Notes: generated from the sequence alone by a model not told the origin. Positions 36,982-49,308 are shown, numbered from the stretch's first letter. The stretch is DNA of 64,000 bases from Thamnaconus septentrionalis (GCA_009823395.1 CM020512.1:5151405-5215404); one strand, 5' to 3'. Program-made: numbers and translations.

Positions 36982-39089
36982 GAAGAGGGAGAAAAACAGC
37001 CTTTGAAGATGAGGCCGGTGATTAGAACGAAGTTGCCATTCAAAACGCCGACTTGGCTGGTGGAATGGAGAAGCTCACATTAGAAGCTAATCAGTTCTGA
37101 TGTTTCTGCTTGATTTGCGAGAAGTGCTCCTCTTCTTGCAAATGTTTACGTGCCAGATGTTCCCCCGCTGTTTCCATGACGAAACCTCATGTTTGAAATC
37201 TCATGTCCGCCACCTGAAAGAACAGTGTGTCTATTTTTTACGTTTTTTATTTTGTTTTTTTGTCTTCGTTCAGGACTCGCACATTGGCTACGCCGCCAGC
37301 ACGGTTAGCAAAGCTAATAGCATCCTGCTCGTTTCCTGCTTACCTATGTTGCCGGTGCTTTTTTCGCTGCCTATGTTTTTTTGTTGCGGCTGAACCACTC
37401 GGATTGGCTGTTTTTTCACCGTGTCCTCATTCCCTCGTGTGTTGTAATCCCAAACCTAAGAAAGGCTTCTTCCCCTCCGGGCGCACGTGTTCTCTGGTGT
37501 CTCCAAGCCAGGCCGTGGCTGCAGCAAACCAATTAACTGCAGCTCCGCAGCCCCACTGCCATTTGACTCTCAGCCATTTTTCACTTGGCACACCTTGGAC
37601 AGAAGAAGAAGAGAAAAAAAACCAACGACCCGTATACACACACACACACACACACACAAAGGCGTGTGCTTCCAAAGAACAACCTGCAGTGAACACAGCA
37701 GTGCCACTGTCATGGCCTCCTGGCTAATGAGCCACGTTATCTAACCCAGTTTCAGAAATGGATGAACGGAGCACATTTGAACGGGCGGATTCATTCTGTT
37801 TTGCCCAGATTGCCTTGGGCACAATGATTTTGTGTAATGACAACACACACACACACGCCCGCACACACACACTTTTGTGTGTTTGTCTTCAGCCGAAATT
37901 GCAGTGGTGAGGCACTCCGGCACTGGAGGTTTGACTTCCCAACTTTTAGTTTTAGACTCTCATATTTCTATTTTCAGTGGAGAAGATCCCGTTGTACTTA
38001 GTTCAGCACAGTTTTCCCCCCACAATTTTATGAACTGTGCTCACTGCACTCTTACTGCTCTGTCAAGAAAACCAAGAACTGACTTGGTATTGTCCAGGGC
38101 AGTTTACGTCCTCTGCTCTGCTCTGAGGAGTTTGTGTTGTCTGCAACACCTTTTCACTGCTCCAGGTACCAGGCCTTTAATTTCTCCCCTCCACTTTCAA
38201 CAAACATCGTTTTTAACACCCAGTGTCCACCTGTATTTATGATTCGTTCAAAGTCATGGACGGTTTTCATTAGTTGTCTGCAGTTTGCTTCATGTTTGGA
38301 TTTTCTTTCACAGTTCCCTCTTGCCCTGTCTTGTGGTTTTGCCACACCAGAACTAGGTCAGTTGACTTTTTGCTTTCCTGTGTTCGTTCACAAGTCAGCC
38401 GCGAGAAGTGTTTTTAAACAGCTTTCTAGTGGCTCTTTCTCTGCTCACCACTAACACTTTCAGGTTCCCCTCCCTCAAACGACGATGACGATCATATTCC
38501 TACTGCCAGATGTTGATTTCTTTTATTTATTTTTTTCGGAGCAAAATGCAAGATTTCAGACTTGTGATGACACCTCATGTTGCTCTTTTTTGCAGTGATG
38601 ACAGAACCTGGGAGGCACGCAGCAGGAACACTGTGGAGTCCATTCTGAAGGAAATGCTTCTGGATTCACATTCACTCTGCTGGTATTTTTTTGACATCCA
38701 TCCTTTATAGTAAAACCACAACAACATTGGAGGAGAATCTGATGACAGAATCAGTTTTTTATTTTTTATTTTTCCCCCACGCAGAATGTTCCAGGGTCTC
38801 ATCGGGACACAGTTTGGAGCCACCAACTACCAACAGAGAGTCGTCCCTCTGCCAGGCAGCCTGCTTTCACTCTGCAACAGCACTGAAAGACTAGCAGCTG
38901 GGGGTGCGCAGCTACTGTGATTGAAAACAAAGTCATCCGCATAGCACGGACTTAATAATTGTCTTTTTTTTTTCTTACAATTACTCTTAAGTTCTAACCA
39001 TAATAATTCAGAAAGTATCAGTATTAATAAAATAAGCTATTCTCTGTAAAAAAAAACAACAACAAAAAAAAAAAAAAGAAACTCCTGAG
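35926..39089. other. Intergenic sequence, no gene seen
   Basis: Holds a long (AC)n at 36945-36979, smaller CA tracts at 37634-37659 and 37843-37872, and AT-rich sequence at 36440-36660. The segment from 37880 to 38920 is unusually free of microsatellites and could be an old, unrecognised transposon, but its frames (up to 121 codons) match nothing I know. Confidence 0.45.
36945..36979. repeat. (CA)n microsatellite
   Basis: About 17 CA units ending in CG. Confidence 0.95.
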
Positions 39090-39195
39090 TACTGTTCTGC
39101 TAAGCTCAGCTGTTCTCACTTCTCACTGTTTGCTGCTGTAACTATGTAAATTTCCCCATCGTGGGATCAATAAAGGTCTTCTTCTTCTTCTTCTT
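39090..39195 (+). mobile_element. 3' end of a non-LTR retrotransposon (severely 5'-truncated copy)
   Basis: The plus strand carries AAATTTCCCCATCGTGGGAT and CAATAAAGGTC (39148-39178), followed by a (TTC)n tail to about 39195. Reverse-complemented, this is nearly identical to 52858-52905, where the same sequence is the 3' end of a LINE with a reverse-transcriptase remnant. AATAAA just before the tail fits a LINE 3' end. Only the terminal 100 bases or so appear to be present; the upstream border near 39090 is approximate. Confidence 0.65.
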
Positions 39196-41227
39196 GTAAG
39201 TTGACAGAAAACTTTATTTGCTACCAGTGCAGCCGAGTGAGTTGTTTGTTTACCCTTGTTCACTGTGATCTGAATGGCCCACTGCTGTCCATGATACACC
39301 TTTTAAATCTGCAATTAACTGAAGTCAGTCCCCACTGAAGTTCAATGTTACTGTAGAGTAAAGTCTGCTGGCAGGTCTGATACTAGCATCAGGTGGTAAT
39401 TGGCGCGATAAGTGTGAATATGTGTCCGGCCTCTAATGATCCCGTGTCCCTTCGACCTCACGAAGCAAAAGCTCACGGCGATTGGTTTCTGGGCTGCCGT
39501 CTGAAAATTCCTCTCAAAACTTTGGCGCTCAACTTTGGAGTTTTTTTTTTTTTTTTTTATGACACCAAACTTGCAGAAGCCGAGGCTGGACTTGAGATGA
39601 AAGCATGCAGGTGTGAGCTCCTGCCCCCACCTGCCCCCGACCAACTGCGTTTAAGACGTCTCCTTCCCCTCCGCGACCGCCGTTTTTGAAGTCTGGGCAG
39701 AGGTTTAATTATACTCCCTCTGGATTCCTGCTGAGGTCTCGTAGAAGTCAGTGTTTTTTTTAAAAGCGTTTTGTAAATCTGAATCCATAAAACACTCAGT
39801 TTGTAACCTCTTTGGCATTCAGCGCGTGTTTAGCCTCCAGTATTTAGCCTGCTTTCTCCCCACTTTAAACTTTGAGCGTTTCATTGTCTGATCTTTCTTC
39901 TTTCTGCTCTTGTGCCGGGCTATTGATTTGGTTATTCAAGATGTGTTTTATATTCACTTTGCGTGGAAAAAATAGGCAATTACTCTAAAGCCCTTTAGAC
40001 TCTTTAACCTAAAATGAGCCTCTTTAGATATGAAGGGTCACAGAGTGCAACCGCTGCCTTTCTGCCCCAAATGGATTTAAATCATAAGGACATTTACAAC
40101 ACCACTGTTAATTCTTTAAACAACAAAACAACAAAACAAAAACAAGCAAATGTTGTTTAACCATAATAATTGTGTCTTAAATTGTAAAATCCAATTCATA
40201 GAGAGTGTGTTGTTAACTTTGGGGGGGGGTGTCCCAGTTCTATCCAAACCAACGTGCATGTGTCTTAATGAAGGCAGCCTGATCTTTGGGTTTGAGATTT
40301 ATAATTCTTGCCAATTCATCCTGACAAGGCCCAGTCAAATCATTTTACTTGGTCTCTACTTGCCCAGTCAACATTCTTTTAGGGGAACGAGACAGGAATA
40401 TTTCAGCTGTGAGAATAATGGGATAAAAGCTGCAAGGATTAAAAATATAAAGGATATTTAGTTTATCTTCACTCTCTATTTTGGCAAACCTCTCTGGCAA
40501 ACCTCTTCAGCTTTCCATTTTTTAATTTAAAGAGGAAATGATCCTTCTGGAAAGAGAAAAAAACAATATTAACATTTTGGGATTTCACATTTGCCACTGT
40601 TACATTGCAGAGCTGTTTTCGAGCCACCTCCGTATTTAAGCCGCTTTTGTCCAGCTGGCTCTTTAAGAACATCCCTCTGGTGGGGCTCTTAAAGGTTACG
40701 AGCTGAAACAACTGCCCGTAGCCAGCGGCTGGGGTGGGCACGAAGTCAGGGCCACAGTGCAGAAATCTCCTTCTTTCTCTTTTTTTTTTTTTTTTTTTCT
40801 CCGTATGCAGATAATCCTCTCACCATGGCAACAGTGTAGCCCAAGGCCAGCTCGCTGATTTGGCTGCACGGTGCCAGTATAGTGGGCAGCCAGTAGCGGT
40901 TTTGTGCAGAAGTGACTGTCGCTGCAGCTGAAGCGGCTCTGTGTCGGCCCACGCTCGTTTCCTGCTATTCACATTCTGCAAAAGAAAAAAAAAAAAACAG
41001 TTTTTAAAAAAAAAATGCTGTGGCGTCATTTGGCGAGTGTCAATGGCATTTAGATTCAGTGGTGGCTGCCGCCTCCGAGCCGGTGAGGACGTGCACAGTC
41101 ACTGTCATGATGGCATGACACGAGGGAATCAATCAGCAGCACAGCGTGGATGTTGGACAAAATTCGCGTCTCTGTCTATTCTGTGAACTCACCATGTGTA
41201 TGTGTGTATGTGCAGTTCCATTTTTTT
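39196..41227. other. Intergenic sequence, no gene seen
   Basis: Includes T runs at 39540-39558 and 40781-40799, a G run at 40221-40229 and A runs near 40984-41018. The rest is AT-rich with no coding or strong regulatory texture, except possibly 39815-39960. Confidence 0.5.
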
Positions 41228-41335
41228 TTTTTGTGATGTCACAAAGGGCATTGAAAGACTGCCCACCCCAGCCAGGTGTTGGCTCCACCCTCTGATAACC
41301 TCCTTGAATCTGTCCTCCAGCAAACATGTAGAAAG
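41228..41335 (+). repeat. Dispersed repeat fragment, copy 2 (related to 11380-11482)
   Basis: TGATGTCACAAAGGGCATTGAA, GACTGCCCACC, CAGGTGTTGGCTCCACCC follow the same order as the 11.4-kb copy, lacking its extra 19 bases. A T run precedes the copy. The shared order indicates common descent from one interspersed element. Confidence 0.5.
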
Positions 41336-41599
41336 GTCCAGCAATACATCCGCTTTAGCAGCAGGCTGCAATCACAGCGCTGACGATGCTGGTTTGTGGA
41401 ACTCTATAGTTACAGTTTGACAAGTCTTAAAGTAAAATGTATTAAAGTTTAACGCATTAATGAGAGTTACAAACACCCAAAGTACCCAAATATCTCATTC
41501 GTCCAGCTAAGCTCTGCTGTACTGCAAATGGCCGTCCTCCATCTCAAGGGCCGCTTTGACGGGCGCCAAAGATCAAGTACAGCAAGTCACCTGGACCCT

Positions 41600-42275
41600 A
41601 AGTGTTGACATTTAGCTCCTCGGAGACGCCCGCGGAGCCCTGGCAGATCTGACGGGGAGGCAAGGGAGAGATAAGCGCGAGGCAACAAAGGATGTAACCC
41701 CGAGGGAATGTGGGAGGCTCGCCTCAATATTTAATGTCTTGTTTACCTTGGCCGGCGAGACACGGCGCCGCAAAGCATCAGCGGGCGGCTTTCTCCTGTC
41801 AGGAAGCCGGGTTGCTGCTTGGTCCGGATGTTTTCTTGCGGCGTTTGCCGCAGACGCTGAGTCCCACGGACTTCACACAACAGGCAATGATCAACCGCTC
41901 TCGACCTTTTGCTGCATGCGGGCGAGCACACACCCGTTTGAACTTCTGTGCGTGTGACGAGCTTGCACGTGCTCTGGGTTATTTGTTTGGAAGGCTGCAG
42001 TACCTGCCTGCTCCGGCTACATCTCTACCCGTTTAACGAGGTCAAATAATCCCAGCATGAGAAACAATTCATGCATCTTTTTCTCAGCGGCGTGGCGACC
42101 GCTTGCAACTTCCCGACGACGACGATGCTAAAGGGGGCCAAAAGGAGAGAAAGGCGCGGGGGGGGGTGGGGATCTCTCACCGCTCCCGTTGCTATTATTA
42201 GCATCTTATTAATTATCCACTAAGGTCTCAGATTCGGCACAGACAACAGGCCTCGGCTCAGCTGGAGAGCGGCGG
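41600..42275. promoter_or_regulatory. Candidate conserved non-coding element(s)
   Basis: A long block of unique sequence with a SOX/TCF-like AACAAAGGATG (41684-41694), CAATATTTAATGTC (41726-41739), a FOX-like TTATTTGTTTGG (about 41979-41990), CAAATAATCCCAGC (about 42044-42057, with a TAATCC core) and TATTATTAGCATCTTATTAATTATCC (about 42194-42219). A G run near 42159 interrupts it. Plus-strand frames up to 108 codons cross it without domains. Confidence 0.4.
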
Positions 42276-43479
42276 CCGTGCAGCGTCACGGAATGTGGCG
42301 GAGGCCCCAGAACAGCTGCTCAGGCCTCGCAACACCTGAGTCCTCAGTAGGTCAGACAGACACAGCGTGTCCTGCTCCTCCTCCACTCAGCTGTGCAGCG
42401 GCACCCACAGCCAGCGCTCTTATTGGCTGCAGTCAATCAGTCAGTCAGTCAGTCGGCGAGCGTCGGAAGATCAGGCGAGTGATCCGCGTCCTCGGAGGAC
42501 AGCTGGGTGGAGGGGAAGATTTTGATCTGAGCTTTGGCCAGATCAGCCAGGAGCAAAAAACAACAAAATCTGTATTGTTTGAGGAGAGAACAGCCGAAAC
42601 TACAGCTGAGGTTTGGTTGTAGTGATCAGCGTGTCAGCCTGCATGCTGTTCTATGGTCATTTTGATCGTGGCGGGACGTTTACTTGTTGACAGAAGAGCA
42701 AAGAAAAGCAAAATCAAGTTGAAGTTGAAATGATTCATCATGCAAAAGAGATGCAGGGTGCTTGTTGCTTATTATATATGTTTAAGCGGCAAGAAATGTG
42801 AATGGCGCACCAATGAAACGTCAGACGATGCGGTTTCGAGCAAACAGCACAGAGAGCCTGGGGGTCAGCTTCCATTCAGTATCGGATGAATAAATCAGAG
42901 GAACAATGACAACGCCATGCGGCCCTTCCGACGGACACAATAGGCCCCGCCACTGTAATATTCAGACTGAGGTCAAAAGGCCATCTTGGCTGACGGGGTA
43001 AACATAGAACCAGAAACCACTAAGGACGAGAGATAAGGATTACGACCAAAGGCCGTTTGCGAAGGAAAAGGGAAAACACACCATCTGTGTGGCAATATTA
43101 AAGATACTAGATAGCTTTTATATATATATATATAATCATAGATAAAAACATCATTGATGCAGATGAATGCAGAGAGACAAAAGTCATTTTTTTATTACAT
43201 AAAGTCCCTTTCAACTTAAGGCCAAGAGAAAAATACAGATACAGACGTCAAAACTCAAAACAGACTGAAAGTTCCCCTACTGAGACTTGAATCCATTTAG
43301 TAGTGTCACTTAAAGGGCCGGCTCACTCACATTTAAAGTGATGTGTTAACAGGAAATGCAATTAAAGAAAAAAAAAAAAAAACTGTTCCCGCAGTGGGAC
43401 ATATATGCGGAAGTATGTATATATTTTCGGGATGCCGCCCGAAGCCACTGGGTGCAGCCGCCCCCACCAAGAGCACTCT
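42276..43479. other. Intergenic sequence, no gene seen
   Basis: Contains a small (AGTC)n stretch at about 42435-42453, (TA)n at 43119-43133 and an A run at 43368-43382. Mixed sequence without coding signal. Confidence 0.5.
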
Positions 43480-43905
43480 GGCTCTTCATGATTCTTGAAT
43501 GACCTATAGATGTGGCCATCAGGCGGCTGTCAGCGGTGACGGCCACCAGAATGGCGCGGCCCTGACAGCAGAGGTTATAAATACACATATTGCCTCTCAG
43601 GTACAGCAAAATGCTTTTACTCGTTGACAGAGGCGTGTGTACGCGCTCCCTCCATGGCGGGCCTGAACGTGCCAGCCTACATTAAGGAGCCGCTCCGCGC
43701 TCGCTGCACCTCCTGAATATGCATCAGGGCCTTGTAGCCCGCCGATGCCGGATTTGTGTCGTCTTTGTTTCCGACGAGTGGGCCGCCTCCTGATGCCCGG
43801 CGACACGCTCAAAGGTTCGCGTCACAAGTGGGTTTCCAGCCGCCTGGCGCACAATGGGTGACGCACTTGTAATGCGGCAAGGGGGACACGGGAGCTCCCT
43901 CCGAC
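43480..43905. promoter_or_regulatory. Candidate conserved non-coding element
   Basis: Unique sequence such as CAGAGGTTATAAATACACAT (about 43569-43588), CCTGAATATGCATCAGGG (about 43712-43729, an octamer-like ATGCAT palindrome) and GCGCACAATGGGTGACGC (about 43847-43864, SOX-like). The TATAAAT word gives a weak TATA match on the plus strand, but I see no transcript. Enhancer identity is inferred. Confidence 0.37.
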
Positions 43906-44029
43906 ACAAAATGCAGGCAGTCGGTTCTCTTCAGAGAAGAAACAGGTTTGAAAGTCATAGGCAAGAGTTCTTAACCGCCGTAAAGGCTGAGCCGTAGCCG
44001 GACTATTTCGAATTTTACTTCAATCCGAG

Positions 44030-44300
44030 GGAATCCGTCCGTGTGATATTATCATTTATATCAAAAGCATCATCCAGCGCAGTGGTGCCAAAGTCTCTTT
44101 CACCGAGGGCCACATCATCACGATGGTTTAGCCTCAAAGGGCCGCGCCTGAGTAAGATTGAGTCACTGCAATCACTCCTTAACTTTGTAGAACGGCTGTC
44201 TCCCTGTGCGATCTTCATTTATTGGAATTGTTAATATTTGCACTGGTGCAAACTATCCAGAGTTACAAGTTACTGCAACCCCTCCAATAAAGCTGTGTGT
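44030..44300. other. Possible hAT-like transposon remnant
   Basis: GCAGTGGTGCCAAAGTC (44079-44095), GAGGGCCACATCATC (44105-44119) and CTCAAAGGGCCGCG (44132-44145) match the style of common hAT-type vertebrate repeats ('GGTGCCCAAAC ... GGGCCGC'). No inverted end or target duplication was found. It could be chance. Confidence 0.25.
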
Positions 44301-44739
44301 CCTTGACAGGGACTAGTGCCAGTATGCAGAAGGAATCTGAACAAGCCTTAAGACACAATGTGTCTCCTGCGTTTTCAAGAAAAGGAAACAGTTCCTCGGT
44401 GTTGCACCAGAAACTAGTCCTACTAACTAGTTTTCTTCATGTGTTTAATATTGGACAATCTATTTACTTTGTTACTATTCTATTTCTGTTTTATACCCAC
44501 AAAGTATAGTAGATTTTTTTCTATCCAAATTTCAATGGCCCACTTTAAGCACATACGTAATTCAATGTGAGACATCTCTGCAGAATGAAGTATAAAAAGA
44601 TAGGAGAAGATAAAACAAGCCTCTGAAACTGGGCTTCAACTCGTCCATCCAAAAAAAAAAAAGGTTGATGGCTCCCTGGGAGGTTAAAATGTCTCTGTTG
44701 TGCTTCAACTGAGGCCGCTGCCTTCCAGCTACCAAGAGA
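44301..44739. other. Intergenic sequence, no gene seen
   Basis: AT-rich DNA with an A run at 44649-44661 and no coding or clear regulatory signal. Confidence 0.5.
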
Positions 44740-45120
44740 ATCTAGATAGATCAATCGATAGGGCTTATTGATGATGCTCTTCAGGGATGGAGAGCGACTC
44801 TTCAGTCCTCCTGGCCTCATCTACACAAACAGCCCTGTCGAGCCACTAAAGACCCCTCTCTCTAGTCGCTCATTGAAATTGCCTGTGCGCCACCACCGCC
44901 GCTTCCTCGCCACTTGCCTCTGCCTCCATCCCCGTAACCTTTTGTGGAATGCAATGGAGGATCAATGAAATTGCAATGGCCGCAGTGGCACGCATTGATC
45001 GCCGTGTTGTCTGTGGCCGCAGTCAATAACCTGTAGATGTAACTGCGGGTGCAGAGGTGGGACACGACTCCGATGATGTGCTTTACACGTCGGCTCTCCA
45101 TTTGCTGATGATTGTGTGAG
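44740..45120. promoter_or_regulatory. Strong candidate conserved non-coding element
   Basis: Dense, non-repetitive sequence: GATCAATCGATAGGGC (about 44748-44763), CATTGAAATTGCC (about 44871-44883), GGAATGCAATGGAGGATCAATGAAATTGCAATGG (44945-44978, containing two near-copies of ATGAAATTGC/ATTGAAATTGC words), CGCATTGATCGCC (about 44991-45003) and GCTGATGATTGTGTGAG (about 45104-45120). The texture is that of deeply conserved vertebrate enhancers, and no long reading frame covers it. The target gene is unknown. Confidence 0.45.
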
Positions 45121-46079
45121 CCCCAAAAACGCTCGATAACAAATCAAAAGGGGAGGCCTTGATGGTTAAAAAAAAAAGCGGGGGGGGGGAAAGTTGTGCT
45201 GTAGCTTTGGTGGGGTAAAGTTTCAGGGTGCTGCAAGAGGCGCATTAAGTAATCTGAGAAATTTCTGGACTTGTTTCATCAGTTACTCTCTTTCTGCAAC
45301 TTTTTGAATGAATATTTCATATGAAATGAGGTGGCGGCAAAGAATAATGAATACTGATTTGATCACATATTATGTTTATATTTACTCTGAGACTTTCTGT
45401 GATCGTATCATTTGGGTTTAAACAAAAACAACCATTTATTCTCTTTTCTATATTTTCCCAAAATTACACAAAATTCACATCACTGATGTGTTCCTACATT
45501 GATTCGTGTTACCTTTCCCAGACTAGTAACAACATTATCTGCAGGTGTTGGCTTCTCCTGCTATGACTGCATTGATTTCTATGCTTCCAGACACGTGAAG
45601 GGTTTAAGAAAACATACTTTTTAGCACGGAGCCATTAAAAGGGGGCTGCAAAAGCTGTTTTGTAGAGGGAGTTTTTCCTTAATCAACTGTGTGGTGCTGC
45701 CCCTCTGGTTTAAATTGTCATGGTGTTGCCCCGTGAACCCGACTTCAACCTCAATTGTTGTGCTTTATCTTATTGTTCCCTTTGATTTAATGATACCTGT
45801 ACCTCAATGCTACCAACTATTCTCCACAAAGATTGCTGTCTCACCTGTCACAGGGGAAGAAAAAAAAAAAAAAAACCAAGACAGGTCAGTGAACATGACC
45901 TCATCTATCTGCTCAGGATATCTGTTAGCCACTGGAGGATAACCTTACAAAGCCCTACCGTCTGGGGCTGCCGTGGACTGTCTGTGATTGTCAGCACTCT
46001 GAGGTTAATAGTCAATTGATCATTTCAGAGTTGCTTTAAAGCCATTTTCAGTCCCCGAAGACGTCTTCTATTTTTTTTT
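45121..46079. other. Intergenic sequence, no gene seen
   Basis: Contains a G run (45180-45189) and an A run (45860-45875). AT-rich, with no structure beyond that. Confidence 0.5.
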
Positions 46080-46920
46080 TCTTCTCCAAGGCCTCTAAAT
46101 CTGTCAGCAACGGCAACCCCAATCAGTAAGCAATCATCAATCTGAGGCTGTCGGCTTGCAAATCCTCCAAACGTGTCCTGGGAGCAAAGTGGAAAAAAAA
46201 GCAGCTGATAGATCCAACACGGTTAGCGGCAGCAGGACAGGAGAGCTTTGGCGACTGTGAGCTACTTCCAATTAGTTTGATATTTTAAAAGCTTAGATTC
46301 GTAATTTTAAAGTTGTTCATCACCGCGGCGCAGACGACGACTCTAATTAATATGTAGTGTTGTCTGAGCGCGTGCGGGTTCCACAGCCGATGTAATGTTT
46401 TATCCCCCCTAGCAATTATCTCTCTAGTGTTTATTTATCTCATTGTATCTCTTGTAAGTTAATCCTAATAAATATGTATGATTAAAGTAACCAGGTCTTT
46501 TGTTGCTTCATGTAGAACTAATTACAATTTAATGATGTCTTTTAATGCCGCTGAATTTGGTCGCCAGCCATTCATCACAATTTTACGGCCAATACGGCAC
46601 TTCATTTATCGCTCTGGTTGCGATGGTGGGAATACGTTGGGGAACAACGTCGCTGGCAAACCCTTCCCCCTCGCTGGTGGCCTGTGCATTGTCGAAATAT
46701 GATTTTGGACCTCACTATCCTGCTGGATGGGCCTTAATGTGCAATCGATGCAGCCACACTTGCTTATTTGGAATTACTTGGATTGTTGATTATTGGTCCA
46801 CTTAAAATTTCTTAATTCACCCCGATACCAATCTACAACGGTGTTCCAGATCGAAGCTTTAACAAGGGCCCAGAGATATGATTGTTATAGAGCACGTAGA
46901 CTTGTCTCACTAATCATCAC
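46080..46920. promoter_or_regulatory. Candidate conserved non-coding element
   Basis: A long AT-rich but high-complexity block: CCAATCAGTAAGCAATCATC (about 46119-46138), CTCTAATTAATATGTAG (about 46340-46356), GCAATTATCTCTC, GTTAATCCTAATAAATATGTATG (about 46458-46480), CTAATTACAATTTAATG (46517-46533) and TGCAATCGATGCAGCC (about 46739-46754). Multiple TAAT cores and a GATA-like site occur. No protein-like frame; an 86-codon frame is incidental. Probably one or more enhancers. Confidence 0.45.
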
Positions 46921-47749
46921 ACACCCGAGTGTGTGAATTTCTCATGTGTCGGACATTTTGAGTGCTCTCCCTCCGCTTTGAAGAAGCATCAGCAGCAGTT
47001 CAATGAGCAGGAAGACGGAGCTCACAGTGAAACGGTACAATGCCTGTGTCTGTTTCATAGATCTGACCCCGCATGTTAAAGCTGGCGAAAGGTCCGTGGG
47101 CCGTGATTGAAATCCAGTCCCAGATATCGTGTGAGGTTTTACAGGGCAGTGATCCAGGGAGGTGCTGGCAGATTCACCAATGAACTTTGACTGGACCCCT
47201 GAGTGTGGGCTCATTTCCTAACGGTAGGAAGACAAGATTACTGATCTAATGGGACCTGAGGGTGTGTTGCTCACAGGGAGACACGTAAGGCAAAGATTCA
47301 GTCTATAAACACCTTCCTGGGCACAAGTTAGAGCCACTGATCCCAACATACTGCCAGATACTTCTCACAAGCCCTTGTTAAACTATCCTGAGCCTTTAAA
47401 TGTCGACAATTTTGCTCTGTAAAAAACTGGATCGCAGCGTCCGGCTGAGATCTCAGGTTGTTATACATAGAGAACTTTAATCGGTACAAGACAAACACGG
47501 CAGGGAGAAAGGCAAAAAAAATCCAAAAACCAACAAAACCAAGTCAGAAAAAAGGAGGAGATGGAGCAGCATGACGGCGCCTATTTTACCTGAACACACA
47601 GCAACGTGTTAACTTACTGAGTGGATTTCTGAGCTAACAGTTGATGACGTTTTGTTCTTTTGAGGCGTTTATTCTTTCTTTTGATTTTTGGACTTTTCCG
47701 CCAGAACCTGCCCCCTCTCACTTACCCCCTCCCCTCCCCTTCAGAAACC
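46921..47749. other. Intergenic sequence, no gene seen
   Basis: Unique, moderately complex sequence (for example TGAAATCCAGTCCCAGATAT near 47107), an A run near 47514 and a C-rich stretch near 47705-47742. Nothing identifiable. Confidence 0.5.
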
Positions 47750-48000
47750 GGTCCGCTCGGCTGATGTGAATGGACTCTGAGTGAGGTTTGAATCATGCTG
47801 GAGGCTACGTGGCCGCGTTCTTTGATGAAGTGTACGCTAAATGATTCAGTCCAGCAGAGTGTGTGCAGAGCCGTAATGGGCTGAAGAGGCTCTGCAGCTG
47901 GCGTCAGTCTTTAATGTACGGCCGGCTGTATGTATTCTGTGGCGGCCGTGACTTTGTTCCACTTTCCATCCAAGATGGATGCGATTCGAGCACAGCAGCA
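47750..48000. promoter_or_regulatory. Candidate conserved non-coding element
   Basis: Words such as GCTAAATGATTCAGTCC (47836-47852), CAGTCTTTAATGTACGGCCGGC (about 47905-47926) and CCATCCAAGATGGATGCG (about 47968-47985; CCATCCAAGATGGATG contains an inverted repeat CATCC...GGATG) in unique sequence. It precedes a CA run. Regulatory identity is inferred. Confidence 0.35.
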
Positions 48001-48939
48001 CAAGGGGTTCTGCTCACACACACACACATACAGGCGTGCGCGCAAACAATTTTTTTCAACAAGTGTTCAACTTGCACTAGAGAAATCGCAAGATCACTGG
48101 ACAGGCAACAGCCTCAGGCTGAATATTCTCTGCTGCTTAAAAGAATCCCATACAAAGGCTAAATATTTGCCACTTGCTTTAATTCTATTGTTGCACGACC
48201 AAATATTTAATCCATTTTTTTCTTTGTTTCTGAGTGGTTACATCACAGCCTGCAGGGACAGTTTGGCCTTGGGGATCTGTCACATTCCTTTTTTGTTTTC
48301 CATGCGAGAACACAGCCAACTGCAGCCAAAGCTCAGACAGGCTGTACTGTTTGAATTCTAAACATGGTATAAAAAAGGCGCTTCACACAGAGCACACAGA
48401 ACATGGTGGAAATTTCACCAACACTGTTTTCCCAGAAAACCTTTTCATGTGCGTTCAAAAGACATTTTCACTTAAAAAAAAATAAAAAAGAAATTCAATT
48501 AAGCTTGCGTGCATGTGTGTTGTTTTCGACGTGCTGAATGGAAGAAAGGCTTTCAGTGGTGAAGTGGAAACAAACAAAGTGAGACAGGACGGGATAAATC
48601 CAAAAAGAGGAAGAAGAGAACGGACAAAGAGCTAAGAGAGACAAAACCCGCGGTTATCAGATGGCAACCACAAACAGGGGTTTTGTCTCGCAGCAAGGAC
48701 ACGCTGAGCACTGTAGAGATAATGGTGGCATGCACAAAGCGGAACAAATCAATAGACTCGGCCAGAAGATAATGAGAAGAAATTACTTTTCTTCCAGGTG
48801 CTGTTTAGGAGTCTAAGGGCCTGGAGACAGCAGAGAGGCAGGAGTTAGATGTTTCAACTGGTGCACAGTGTCTCTTCATGCTGGAGGGGACATCCAGTTG
48901 AGGGATGATGTACCTGCTGCGAACTATTGAATCATTTCG
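48001..48939. other. Intergenic sequence, no gene seen
   Basis: (CA)n near 48015-48028, T run at 48050-48056 and A-rich sequence at 48474-48490. Purine-rich AAGAGGAAGAAGAG near 48602. No coding signal. Confidence 0.5.
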
Positions 48940-49205
48940 ACTCCTCCACGTCTTGCTAGCTTGTTGATTCAACTCCTCTGCGCGCCGCTGTTTGCCTCGT
49001 CTTTCCCCCTCGGGGCCCTGGTCCGCGGGCAGGACGGGGAGCAGCGCAAATGGATTGATGCATTTCTCTCAACGAGGTACCACCGCTTCAATTTGGCAAG
49101 CCTTGTCGCCGCTCTCGTCGTGTCAACTGGTTTGCTGGCTGAGGAGAATGTTTGTTGATGAAACTGTCTGCAGTGGTGGAGCAGAAGCTGCCACAGAAAG
49201 CGTCT
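48940..49205. promoter_or_regulatory. Candidate conserved non-coding element
   Basis: Unique sequence with GCGCAAATGGATTGATGC (49044-49061, POU/PBX-like), CCACCGCTTCAATTTGGC (about 49080-49097), TTTGTTGATGAAAC near 49151 and GATTAATTATTGTG (about 49216-49229) just before the CTT repeat. A 127-codon frame crosses it, but most of its extent is the CTT repeat. Confidence 0.35.
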
Positions 49206-49253
49206 TGATACAGAAGATTAATTATTGTGAAGAGTCTGCGGTTAGTCTTTTTT

Positions 49254-49308
49254 TCTTCTTCTTCTTCTTCTTCTTCTTCTTCTTCTTCTTCTTCTTCTTC
49301 TTCTTCTT
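49254..49308. repeat. (CTT)n trinucleotide repeat
   Basis: About 18 CTT units; pyrimidine-only on the plus strand. The frames give polyphenylalanine, polyglutamate or polylysine, none real. Confidence 0.97.

Noticed and set aside
42435..42453. (AGTC)n as a CRISPR-like or regulatory repeat
   Set aside because: It is a simple tetranucleotide repeat of only a few units.
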